Assembly (NCBI GenBank): GCA_024663395.1
Contig: JANFAH010000001.1
Span: forward strand, 1,736,001-1,800,000
Length of the DNA: 64,000 nucleotides
Origin: Pisolithus tinctorius
Lineage: Eukaryota; Basidiomycota; Agaricomycetes; Boletales; Pisolithaceae
Reading direction: 5' to 3'
In this document: positions 1-10,349 of the stretch, one piece after another
How positions within the stretch are numbered: the stretch's first letter is position 1
How the letters are laid out: each line of letters begins with the position of its first letter
Translations under genes and position numbers: made by a program
Notes under the pieces: model-generated
Database searches by the model: none
Seen by the model: only the letters and a program-made list of their open reading frames with translations
Told to the model about the DNA's origin: nothing

Positions 1-60
1 CCTCTCCCGCTGTTGTCCTTCCATTACTTTCTGGTATCAGGTGCGTGTTCTATACATGCT

Positions 61-155
61 ATTCACCCCATCGTTCACCCCACCGTTCACCCCGTTGTTC
101 ACCCCGCCGTTCACCCCGCCGTTCACCCCGTTGTTCACCCTGCCATTCTTCCTGG
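61..155 (+). repeat. 12-bp minisatellite in KDZ element leader
   Basis: About eight tandem units of a 12-bp motif (TTCACCCCGTTG and variants). The matching array in the complete element at about 38990-39075 (minus) has diverged, with units changed to TTCACTTCATTG-like forms. The array keeps frame for 4-residue repeats, which creates spurious open frames; nothing suggests it is translated. Confidence 0.8.
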
Positions 156-491
156 ATCCTCTTTCACCACTGTCATGTTCTTATTTTCTTTCATAAAAGG
201 TGCGTGTCAATTACATGCCATTCACACCGTTGTTTACCAAACCCTTCGCCCTGGACCTTCTCCTACCACTGTCGTACTCTTATTTTCTTTTATAAAGGTG
301 CGTGTTGTTTACATGCCATTCGCCCCGTCGTTCACCCTGCCCTTTATCCTGGACCCTCTCCCACCACCAACATTTGTTTGCTTTCTTTCACAAAGGTGAG
401 TATTTAATTACATGCCTTTCACCCTGTCACCAACTAATCTACACATGATCTGTCTGTTATTCCTTGCAGTTCAATTCCAACACAAGCGAAA

Positions 492-2617
492 ATGTCCTGG
501 GGGACTGCACTTACATGCTTCAAAGCGTTCACCTGGCCCGGCGATGGTATGTTCCTCTACTTTTATGTTTTCCCAGAGCTTACTTACCATCCACAGCTAA
601 AATTACATCACTGGATGCACGAGTGGTCGCATGCAAGGACCGCTGGGTGATCACGTCGCCCAATGCAGACTTCGTTCTGGAGCCGTACATTTTCGAAGAA
701 GTCGATCTTTGTCTGCGTGCCGACGGTTGGTTCGGCCTTGTCGATTGCTTCCAATGGCCTCAAACATATGAAAAAAACTACGAATATGCTGTTTGCATAC
801 CTCGAAAAAATACGGTCCCTACTCTCAATATTGCTTGGTTCACTCCGACATCTGCGGATTTCGTCCTTCCACTTGGCTCTGTGTATCTGGTGGGAACGCT
901 TGAAGAGACAAAGGTCAAGGCCTTTGAAGAGCTACTTCAGCAACTGCGCAGCCGCTACCACCCCCTCCGCAATCGACCTGTGGGTCGAGACCTTATGACC
1001 CAACTAGTGCGGTCGGTTCAACATGAGGTTTTGCGCTTGTGGCATCACCCCCTTTTATTCCGAGACCTCGTCATTTTTGTTGCCCAGCTTCAGCGCAAGC
1101 TGCTTGACATTTATGCTTTGCTCAAATACATTGAGATCCTCTACCCACTTCTTTCATCTCCCTGCTCAAAACCTGTACACGCAAACCCCACCTGGATGGG
1201 GTGCTTCACGAAGGATACTGCCACTTGCAAAGCACTGTATTTCGCTGGGGTGCCAGTCTGGCTCGTGCGTACCGAGGCGTACATCTCCCCTGATATGAAT
1301 ATCAAGGAGCCTGTGAGATTGACCTGCCCTGAAGACATAGTGAAAGCTATGTATTCCGAAAAGGGGGTAGCTAAGCCATTCCCATCGATCTACCGTGGTG
1401 CTGGCAGTCTCCTGCGCCACATTCACACTCGCAGGGACTATGAGGGTACATTCGCGGAGCAACTGGAGCCCCTGCAAGAATCATTTGCCACATCCTCATC
1501 GAACCCATCTTCAAGCACTGGGAAGCAATCAACAAAAAAGCAGACAAGGGCTGCCAGGGAACAAGCGACTGCAGGCCCCTCCAGAGGTATGTACCCTAAT
1601 TTTCTTTCTGCTCGTTCCTGACCAACTTGTAGCTTCGCACCCCAAACAATCAGGTGGTGGGGACTCGGCAAGGTGGGAAGAGCCTGATCTTCCAGAAATT
1701 CCCAAGCCCCACAGTCTGTTTGCATTGGCTTGGAGGAAAGCTTCAAAGGATATGTCCAGAGTCAAGTTGGGCATTGTGGACCCTGGTTATCGCTTTCCGA
1801 AGCCCACGCTGTTGGTCAATGTGACCACCCCTGAACGAAAGAAGACATACATGTTGAATTGGCTCTCTGCTCGCCTGGCTTGGATGAATTGAGTTGACAT
1901 TTGGTCTCCGCAGAAGAGCCCTTCCCCTCAGATGTGGAGGGACTTCCTCAATGGTACTGACACAGAGCACTTGCCCTCTGGCACCCAGAGTGCATCCACG
2001 AAGTTGGCAGTTCGGGCGATTTTGGGGGACATCATTCAAGCAGCTCATGATGATCCTGTTCGTATGTCAGAAGAGATTGAGTGGAGGGGAATGCAGGTTC
2101 GTATTTCATCCTATTTAGATCTGTTCTTCATACTTATCTTGCGCAGGTCCGGGCTTCGAGCCTTTCAGACCCACCCCTTCATTTCACACGTTCCCTTCTA
2201 TGGGAACTCTACGAACTCAACTTCCGCTATGAACTTCACGCACTCGATCAGGCCCTTGTCCCACAGCTTTGGCCCGATAGCCTAGATAAGTATACGTGCC
2301 AATCACTTCTTTGGTCTATCTTCCCTGGTGGATGTGGTCTTTCAAGTTGGTCGGCACCTCTTCCTCGGGAGCCGCGTGATTTGGGGTTGACTGCTAGTGA
2401 GATGGAGGTGGCATTGCCGTATCTGAACAAGTTCTGTCAGTTGCTATCTGCATGGCCAGGAGCGCCCTTTCGTTTGAAGTCCCCAATCGAGCTGGATGGC
2501 TCTGGCAACCAAGCAGCATACGAAGCCTTCATCTTGGCTTGCGAATTCTACATCCAAACTGCATTTGATTATCTTGGGCGTCAACCATCCCTCCCCTGCA
2601 TTTTTACCTTTGTCTGA
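492..2617 (+). pseudogene. KDZ-element cargo gene, copy A, one in-frame TGA
   Basis: A multi-exon gene of a conserved but functionally uncharacterised protein that I recognise from Agaricomycete transposon-rich regions. I chose the ATG at 492 because it follows a plausible acceptor (TTCCTTGCAG) and begins MSWGTALTCFKAF. Introns are inferred at about 547-578 (short), 1587-1632 and 2097-2146; all give consistent phase. The protein is rich in aromatic residues (FQWPQTYEKNYEYAVCIPRK, WMGCFTKDTATC), has a Ser/Lys-rich linker near 1480-1580 and ends with a stop at 2615-2617. A TGA at 1890-1892 interrupts an otherwise continuous frame after LAWMN, and the complete copy has the same stop. No catalytic motif is seen. 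It lies upstream of the transposase on the same strand. Confidence 0.7.
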
Positions 2618-3195
2618 CATCCTCTGCTGCATATCCTTTTTTTTTCTGTCCAAATTTGTTTAGTACGAGTATGTACCATGTTGTAAAGCAGGCTGAATCA
2701 ATTCGATGATTCGGAATGTTGCCTGTGACTGAACTTTAATCTCGCTTTGTGCTCACTGCCTTTTTTTTTGTTGATAGCAACGTGTTATTCACTGACACTC
2801 CCACTGCCAGGCAAGGAATGTTCCCATCCCCCTTCACTGCTATTGACGCTTTATCTGCATCAAGATCTGCACCATTTAATTCTTTGAGACTCGTTCTGCT
2901 CAGTATGTGTGACATCTTGATGATGGGGTTCCTGCTCACTGTGATGTTGATAGCGACTTTTGTTTTTAACTGCTCAAGACTTGTGCTCTGGTAAGTAGGA
3001 TCCTACTTGGCTGTATGTGGTGATCTGACAAATTTTCTGCGTAGTTTTTCCCTTCCAGAGGTTCGTCATCTGGTCAAAATCCCCTTGGACTGACACCCCC
3101 TGCTGACTTCGTGTCGCGCTTTCCACCACCTGTTGACTTTGAGTCCCAGGCGTACCGCCATTGGCTTTGCGTTGCAGTTTCCAGAACGATCTGAG
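2618..3195 (+). other. Spacer between cargo gene and transposase gene
   Basis: No convincing coding sequence. It contains short T tracts and probably the end of the cargo transcript and the promoter or leader of the transposase gene. It is conserved in the complete copy (about 35930-36510), so it belongs to the element. Confidence 0.5.
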
Positions 3196-4269
3196 ATGGC
3201 TGTTCACCATCCAAAGCCTCGGAAGCATCACAATGCTTCGCCTTCTATGAGTAATTCTAATATTGTGAGTTTTCCCTGTCTTCAAGCCTCATGTTGTGCT
3301 CATCATTTCTCTACAGGCCTCCTCCACTTCATCTGTCCAAGCTGGTCTGGTACCCAGTGTACTCACTGACCATCCTTCATCTTTGTCTGGTAATGAGCCA
3401 TCGCTTTGTACTTCTGGCCCTTCGGTGTGTGCAATTTCATTATGGTATTCTTCATATCATCTTAGCTCCCCTACAGGTCCTATCAATGTCGTCTGCCTCT
3501 GCAGAGTATGATATGACTGTGTAAGGCACCACCTGGTGCCATCCCTCCCAATCCCATACCTTCTAAAGGTATCTTTCAGCTGGATGTTGATAGTGATATT
3601 TGGCAGGATGGTCTTGAGGAGCTTAGTGCTAGCACCCTACGTTGGCTTGCTGATGAGAGTGTGTGCAAGGGAATCAGGCTGATGTTGGAAGTTGATCGCT
3701 GTAATGAAGAAGAAAGAAGGTTGTCAAGAGAGCGGTCTATCATGCAGGAATGGTTTTCCATGGAGTGGCTGAGTGTAAAGTCTGCTCTGGAAAATGTGGC
3801 AGGTGAGTGCAAATACCATGTTTATGTCTCATCTCATAGGGAGTTAGATGAATATTACAAGTATCACCTGCATGCCTACAGGGATTCCATTGTTGCAGTA
3901 TATGTCAAATGGGAGGCCAAGGTTCGACATATGCCATATGCATGGGCTGCATCTAGGCCATGGGGACCTACAGCAGAAGACATCAGGGATTGCCTTGCTG
4001 CCACACATAATCCTGGTGGAACCCATGCTTCAGAGGATCTAACAGCACCAGTATTAGATGAGAACGACTCTGATGAAGGGGATGTAATGTCAGAAGGAGA
4101 TGATGAGCTGTTGATGGCCATTGAAGAGATGGAACTGGAAGAGGAATGTCCCACTGAGCAAGCAAATGAAGGGGAATTTACAGAGGATGAGGATTGGTTG
4201 GAGGACATTGGAACTGGTTATTTGCCCTCATCACCATTGCAGGTGCCATCAAAAAGGCGTAGATACTAG
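3196..4269 (+). pseudogene. KDZ transposase, copy A, core deleted
   Basis: The amino end (ATG at 3196, MAVHHPKPRKHHNASPS, basic) matches the start of the transposase at 35930. An intron follows near 3265-3317. At about 3507 the sequence jumps from GTCTGCCTC to TGCAGAGTATG, deleting the part that in the complete copy (about 32855-35634) encodes the Cys-rich region and all catalytic residues. The carboxy-terminal region (frame from about 3535 to the TAG at 4267-4269) remains: FQLDVDSDIWQDGLEEL, the helical QEWFSMEW segment and an acidic tail ending PSKRRRY. The gene cannot make an active transposase. Confidence 0.85.
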
Positions 4270-4439
4270 ATGCATACCTAAGCTTCATCAATAAATAGTT
4301 TGTGCCCAGAGAAAAGATATGTATGAGTGATCTACATTCAATGTTACCCTAAGGAACTCTGTTTTATGGTGACCTGCAATGCCTTTGACCTCCTGCTGGG
4401 TCAAGCATTATGATTGATTAAACTAACAAGAGAATGCAC

Positions 4440-5100
4440 ATAGTGCATTGGAAAATCCTCAGCATTGCTGGGAAAATCCCCAGAGTGAGTGGGAGAATCC
4501 CCAGCATTGCCTGGAGAATCCCCAGGTCAGAACTTGGAGAATCCCCAGTATAGCTTGGAGAATCCTCAGAGTGGGTGGGAGAATGCCCAGAGCAGGTTGG
4601 AGAATCCCCAAGACAGAACTTGGATAATCCCCAGTATACCATGGAGACTCCCCAGAGTGGGTGGGAGAGTCCCCAGAGCAGGTTGAAGAATCCCAAGCAT
4701 TGCCTGGAGAATCCCCAGCAGTGCTTGGGGAATCCCCAGGTCATAGCTTGGAGAATCCCCAGAGTCAGTTGGAGAATCCCCAGCATTGCCTGGAGAATCC
4801 CCAGAGTGGGTTGGAGAATCCCCAGCATTGCCTGGAGAATCCACAGAGTGGGTGGGAGAATCCCCAGCATTGCCTGGAGAATCCCCAGCAGTGCTTGGAG
4901 AATCCCCAGAGTGGGTTGCAGAATCCCCAGCAGTGCTTGGGGAATCCCCAGGACATAGCTTGGAGAATCCCCAGAGTTGGTGGGAAAATCCCCAGCATTG
5001 CTAGGAGAGCCCCTAGAGACAGGAGTTGGCTGGGAAATTCCAAGCATTGCCTGGAGGATCTGCTGCATCCCTGTGGATGCCCAGAGTGGGTGGGAAAATT
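4440..5100 (+). repeat. 21-bp minisatellite, KDZ subterminal array (copy A)
   Basis: Tandem 21-bp units with core GGAGAATCCCCAG followed by one of a few 8-bp variants (CATTGCCT, AGTGGGTT, CAGTGCTT, AGTCAGTT). Because 21 is a multiple of three, long open frames exist on both strands; I treat them as artefacts. The array occurs at the same place in both arms of the complete element, so it is a structural part of the family and may bind transposase (inference). Confidence 0.9.
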
Positions 5101-5454
5101 CCAATGACACTTGGACAATCTTTGACTTGTATGCAATGGCCAGGACTGGAGATCACTGAAGGCTTGGGAAGCATGGTGAAAGTATATGTCTGCTGTGCCT
5201 GGGCAATCACCATCACCAAGTATATTCTACTCCCTCCATCAGATGTCACCAGTCTTTCCTCAGTGGTCTATGGCCATACTTTTTCACATATTCATATTGT
5301 ATATAGTGCTCAAATCAGATTCCATGGAAATAGGTACTTGGCATGATACACACTCCTGTCAGCAACATGGAGACTCCAAATCATTTTGATTGATCCTTCA
5401 TGCTGTGATGGTGGTCTATTTGAACTGGAGGTTCCCATGATCATCTTGGAATAG

Positions 5455-6480
5455 GTCTGTTTGGGCTGGATGCCCTGGGAACAGGTCCATTCAGGCTGGG
5501 GAAACTCCCAGGATGCACTGGGAACAGGTCTATTTAGGCTGGAGAATCCCCCAGGATGCCCAGGGAACAGGTCCATTTAGGCTGGGGAATCCCCCAGGAT
5601 GCCCAGAGAACAGGTCCATTTAGGCTGGAGAATCCCCCAGGATGCCCAGGGAACAGGTCCATTTAGGCTGGGGAATCCCCCAGAATATCCAGGGAACAGG
5701 TCCATTTAGGCTGGGGAATCCCCCAGGATGCACTGGGAACAGGTCTATTTAGGCTGGAGAATCCCCCAGGATGCCCAGAGAACAGGTCCATTTAGGCTGG
5801 AGAATCCCCCAGGATGCCCAGGGAACAGGTCCATTTAGGCTGGGGAATCCCCCAGAATATCCAGGGAACAGGTCCATTTAGGCTGGGGAATCCCCCAGGA
5901 TGCACTGGGAACAGGTCTATTTAGGCTGGAGAATCCCCCAGGATGCCCAGAGAACAGGTCCATTTAGGCTGGAGAATCCCCCAGGATGCCCAGGGAACAG
6001 GTCCATTTAGGCTGGGGAATCCCCCAGAATATCCAGGGAACAGGTCCATTTAGGCTGGGGAATCCCCCAGGATGCACTGGGAACCGGTCTATTTAGGCTG
6101 GAGAATCCCCCAGGATGCCCAGAGAACAGGTCCATTTAGGCTGGGGAATCCCCCATGATGTCCAGGGAACAGGTCCATTTAGGCTGGGGAATCCCCCAGG
6201 ATGCACTGGGAACAGGTCTATTTAGGCTGGAGATTCCCCCAGGATGCACTGGGAACAGGTCTATTTAGGCTGGAGAATCCCCCAGGATGCCCAGGGAACA
6301 GGTCCATTTAGGCTGGAGAATCCCCCAGGATGTCCAGGGAACAGGTCCATTTAGGCTGGAGAATCCCCCAGGATGCACTGGGAACAGGTCCATTTAGGCT
6401 GGGGAATCCCCCAGGATGCACTGGGAACAGGTCCATTTAGGCTGGAGAATCCCCCAGGATACCCAGGAAATAGGTCTATT
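5455..6480 (+). repeat. 43-bp minisatellite with 172-bp higher-order unit (copy A)
   Basis: About 24 tandem 43-bp units of the form AACAGGTCCATTTAGGCTGG followed by GGAATCCCCCAGGATGCCCAGGG. Marker GATGCACTGGG recurs with its fourth base at 5730, 5902 and 6074, giving a 172-bp (4 x 43) higher-order repeat in three copies. Most units contain a hairpin-forming CTGGGGAATCCCCCAG. The left arm of the complete element has about 11 units and the right arm about 8, so the array expands and contracts. Confidence 0.9.
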
Positions 6481-6617
6481 AACTCACTGGGGAAAGCCCC
6501 ATTTGGACCCCAGGCACTCTGTTATAGATGTAATAATCCTGGAGAAAGTCCATGTCTGACACCTTGCTCTGGAGAATCTCCAGGGCCTGGCAAATCTCCA
6601 GCAGTCACTGGGAATAC

Positions 6618-6700
6618 CCAGGTGGTCAACACCTATTAGGTGGATACATCTATAAGAATATATGAACCTAATAGGTCCCCTGGGGGGGGTGACTGAAGTG
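6618..6700 (+). repeat. KDZ terminal inverted repeat end with paired palindromes (copy A)
   Basis: The terminal segment holds a 13-bp palindrome CACCTATTAGGTG (6630-6642), then about 26 bp on, CCTAATAGG (6667-6675), the reverse complement of CCTATTAGG within the first. It ends CCCCTGGGGGGGGTGACTGAAGTG. The same segment is found at 30175-30257 (minus) and 47432-47514. Confidence 0.85.
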
Positions 6701-7586
6701 GCAGATTGTCAAAAAATGGGAAATGGTCATCGTCTGACCCAGGCGGGACTAGGGGAAGCGCTGGCACAGAATCGGCAGGCACTGAAGTAGATATGGGTTC
6801 GATGGGTGCGGGAGTGGAGGAGGGTGCGGATTCGGCAGGCGCTGAAGCAGAAGTGGTTGGTTGAATGGTTGGCACTCCACCATCTCCATTGTCTAGGCTG
6901 TCGACGGTGGCATTGGAACTATCTGGACTAAAGGCGTTGGCCCCACGGGCACCACCATGGGGTATGATATCCACAACGTAGGGATATAGATCCCATCCAC
7001 TCGTTTTGAACTGGCGAATGAGGGGGTGACTCTAAGAGTGATCGTCAGTTCATCAAGCCATGGGGTTAAAAAATAAAAATAAAAATACCTTCACAAAATC
7101 CTCGAACACCTGCTCGGCATGCTGACCCTGAATATTAGCCCCCTTCTCGTTGTCCCAGTGGGCTCCAGATGGTTGTGCTTGATAGTACTCGATATCGCGA
7201 TATATCTTTCGAATCTATGACAGAAGATCAGTAAAAATCACAAGCGGTTTACAACGCTGACTTATGTAGCCAGTCCACTTGTTTCTCACTGCTTGATAGT
7301 TCTTAGGAGGTCCATCTGTGCGATAGTTGGCGATATGCAGGGCGGTGGCTTGATATGTAGCCATCTTGAAGTTCCCGTTATCACCTGCCTCATGCCGGTT
7401 GTCGTGCAGGAACCTTACAAGAGCAGCGGTTTCTTCATGGTTCCAATGAACTCGTGGAGTGGGAGCACTAGTCTTATTAGGCATCGAGTGAGTTAGTGAA
7501 TCCAGAGTGTACTGGGATATGAGGGCAACAACAGCAGCAGCTGATACCCAGGCAAGCCTAAGGTGATCCAGATCATCATAATCCAT
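6701..7586 (-). pseudogene. Myb/SANT-like gene interrupted by KDZ copy A
   Basis: Reading on the minus strand from 7586, the first exon encodes a Myb/SANT-like module (WNHEETAALVRFLHDNRHEA, NGNFKMATYQA, NYQAVRNKWTGY). A later exon near 7090-7210 encodes IYRDIEYYQAQPSGAHWD and EQVFEDFVK; an intron with a T-rich start follows (about 7035-7090). The next exon reads HPLIRQFKTSGWDLYPYVV and then a Ser/Pro/Ala-rich stretch that runs into the end of KDZ copy A at 6700. This type of protein is the usual second gene of fungal PIF/Harbinger elements, so this may be a Harbinger remnant. The rest of the gene is off-window. Confidence 0.65.
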
Positions 7587-7599
7587 CGCAGGACATGTT

Positions 7600-7929
7600 T
7601 CAAACTCAATTCAAACTCACTACGCGAACTGCCCCAGTGGAAAAACATGTACAAGCATTGAAGGAACTAATTGCGACTTACCTGAGGTTTCCGAACTAGC
7701 TCTAAAAGGAGTTGAATGCATATTTTTTGGTATTTTTAGCTATTTTTTTTTCAGCATGCCAATTTTTGGACACTAGTTGACATCAAGAGTATGTTTTTAA
7801 GAGAATTGGCTCGTGCAAAAATGATGAACTAGGCCTAAATAAGCTATTTAGGTGATTTAGGCACACCTCTATTGTATGTGTAATCCAGGAAAAATTGGAT
7901 AAGTTTTTTGATGTGTTTGCTTGTCCCCG
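7600..7929. other. AT-rich spacer, nothing recognised
   Basis: A run of T-rich sequence around 7735-7752 and no coding signal on either strand. Confidence 0.4.
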
Positions 7930-9200
7930 ACTGTAGTACGTAGGTGATGGTGGTTGAAGCGGCAGGTTGATGGGCAAAGTGGACGGTGGGCATGCTGAAT
8001 TTATAAGGGCAGTTGGGAACCTGTCATCTGATTTCTGGGGTTATTTTCCAGGTCAGCCATCTTTTGGCTGCCAGCCAGCCGAAGGGACGAGGCTTCGTAG
8101 GTGATCATCCAAATTTCAATGGATGTTCGAACTGCTGATCATTATATGTGTAGTCTATAGATGTTGGTAAGGTTCTCCCTCCAAGACGACTGATGTGCTG
8201 CATTCACCAGCACAATTGGGAGGCTGACATCTGATAGCTTGCGAAACAGAGTAAACAACCACTGGTAGGATTCTCCATTGTCACCCTTTCACAGATTAAT
8301 CTATACAGATAGCTCAGTCGCGCGCAGATAGCAACAACGTCTAATATATTCACCTATACAGATAGCTAGGTGTGCGGTAAGTATAGTAAAGTAAGTGGAA
8401 AGGTATCGTACTCACCTCAGTCATGCGCAGATAGCGACAACGTCTGAGGTGGTCTGGTTTACAGTGTAGAACTAAATACTGTAGTTGTAACAATAGAAGT
8501 GAAACACCGGGTGTTGAACCCGTCTACATACAATAAGTATTGTCTTGTTGTGAGACGCACTATGGTCTTTGTGGATAACAAGAAGACTCACACATAAGTG
8601 CGAGACACTGTAAATACAATAAACATAAGGGTGCGGAGAGTTAGTTGCGCGTTCAGTAGTAGTGTTAAGTAAGAAAAGGTTTGAAGCGGAAAGTAGTTCT
8701 CACGACCCGGAGCGGACATGTTAGGGACGGACTATGTGCGACTTGCCAAATCTAACACCCTTGCCCTCGAAGGTTAGTTGTAGTCATAAGCTGCTCATAT
8801 GCCCCAGGTCAGATAAGGTAGGATGGGATTCAACAAGAAATGGGACGAACGAAACGGCCATGTCCGTACCTTGCCAATTTGTCAATTTCACGAATTCCAA
8901 ACTTCGTCCTCGCACTAATTGTGGCTTCGGCTTCAGATGCTCTCTCCTCAAACCCCTATACACCACAAGGTCCCCCTGATTACAGAGGTATCTTTAGTCT
9001 ATCGCTTAGAATCTTCGAATACATACCATGCAATCTCCACATCCCCATCTCCCACATTCAATCGCACCTGACACCCATATGATTGGGTAAGTGAGAGAAC
9101 AAAGTACGTCCCCCTGAGTAGGTGGGGTAATCACAACTCCTGGTCAACGATATCTTCCTGCACTCCGTCAGTTACACAGGGATGCTGACCGCACCTCCAT
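7930..9200 (-). pseudogene. Duplicated unknown gene, copy 1, downstream part
   Basis: This segment aligns by eye to 47610-48490 at roughly three quarters identity, gaps included. On the minus strand one exon (about 8880-8970) encodes LVRGRSLEFVKLT, aligning with IGGEDGQLQSLKLT of copy 2, and both are followed by a donor-like GTACGG/GTATAG. The conserved frame suggests a real multi-exon minus-strand gene that was duplicated. I do not recognise the family. The gene is broken at 9200 by the Plavaka element and continues at 17608. Confidence 0.5.
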
Positions 9201-9552
9201 CACCAAAATTGTCAAACTCCGCTATTGCCCGATAAGGAATATATTTTCGAGTGGCTGTGCTGCTGACGCGCCGCGAGTCGGTCTCATGATACCGTGCACC
9301 CCCACGCGTCCTGTTGATTGCTGAGGCAACGACATAGCATTTATCGATCTACATCAACACCCAGCGCGTGCTGGTTACTATATATTGTGTCTACCACACA
9401 TGCCTGTACATATCGATGAATATATATAACACCACAAGTTCATTGTTCCGGGCCTTGCCAATCACTTCATTAGAACGCACTCCTACGACATGCTTGGTAG
9501 TAAAACATAGTTACACTTTACAGTAATCCGTACTGAGAGGGAAATTGAAAAT

Positions 9553-10220
9553 CTAAGAGGAGCTCCGGCGACATTTAAGCTTCTTGCGTGCCATAGCAAG
9601 CTCGTTGACAACGACCGGAGGAACAAGGGGAGTGACAAAATATTCGGAGGGCGAGCGCTGCTTGAATACCTGGCAGGGAGTTGCAGAGCATGGGCTGTGA
9701 GCAGACATCAGTAGAGAAACCACAAAGAATACCCTACAGCGCACCTAAACTTTACATTCTCCACATCTTGCAATGTAGGCTCACACTTTACTGTGAGTGT
9801 AGTATCGTCAGCTTGGGTGAGGGAGGGGTCACTGGCTTGCGTGGCCTGCTCCTTTGTCTCCTTGCTGTCTGTTTGTATAGCAACATCATGACAAGGCTTC
9901 CTGGGATAGGGGAACAATTAGAATACACATTTAAATGTAAAAGGATAGCTTGTGTTACCTACTGCAGACGTCTTTCAGACGAAACACGACTCATTTCCTG
10001 CCAGGGGTGGTGATGTTGACATTGAAGTAATGCGTGTTCCAGGATGAAAGGGCGCCATTGATTTCAAGGTAGACGACATCTTGAAGCATGTTGACGGTTG
10101 TTGCCCTGATTTCGCCTGCCATTATTACCCTGTTGTAGTAAGGCCCCGTGTCGGAAGCAAAACGGCCACTGCCACTCGGAAGCAGATCAGCAAATTCCAG
10201 TAATGCAAATTACAAAGTAA
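9553..10220 (-). CDS. Possible small exons of unknown gene inside Plavaka element
   Basis: Between 10220 and 10000 on the minus strand there is an open stretch containing FADLLPSGSGRFASDTGPYY and NGALSSWNTHYFNVNITTPG, broken by a TGA, with a donor-like site near 9955. A further stretch ending KKLKCRRSSS stops at 9553. They may be exons of one small protein or extra exons of the element. I recognise no family, and a complete model cannot be built by eye. Confidence 0.3.
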
Positions 10221-10349
10221 CTATAATTGCATCTGTTGAGAAATGACGTCGAATATATGATGATTTAATGTGAATATATGTGTACACATTCAAGCTGAGA
10301 GGCATCTAAGAAGAGGAAATCATTGACTTTGAATGAAAATGACGAGTGA

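Larger units (their letters stand above)
1..6700 (+). mobile_element. KDZ-type giant element, copy A: one arm, cut by window start
   Basis: This stretch is nearly identical, in reverse orientation, to the left arm of the complete element at 30175-47514. In order it holds a leader, a cargo gene, a KDZ transposase remnant, a 21-bp minisatellite, a 43-bp minisatellite and the terminal sequence ending TGACTGAAGTG at 6700. The other end lies outside the window, so its target duplication cannot be checked; the right flank begins GCAGATT. Relative to the complete copy it lacks about 2.8 kb from the transposase gene, so it could move only with a transposase supplied elsewhere. It ends inside an open reading frame of a Myb/SANT-like gene, so it is inserted in that gene. 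Confidence 0.85.

Noticed and set aside
464..491. Start of the cargo gene at 464
   Set aside because: The codon is TTG and lies in a likely splice acceptor; the ATG at 492 fits better.
4418..5136. Long open frames on both strands in the copy A minisatellite
   Set aside because: They follow from a stop-free 21-bp period; no start context, splice signals or conserved non-repeat domain supports a gene.
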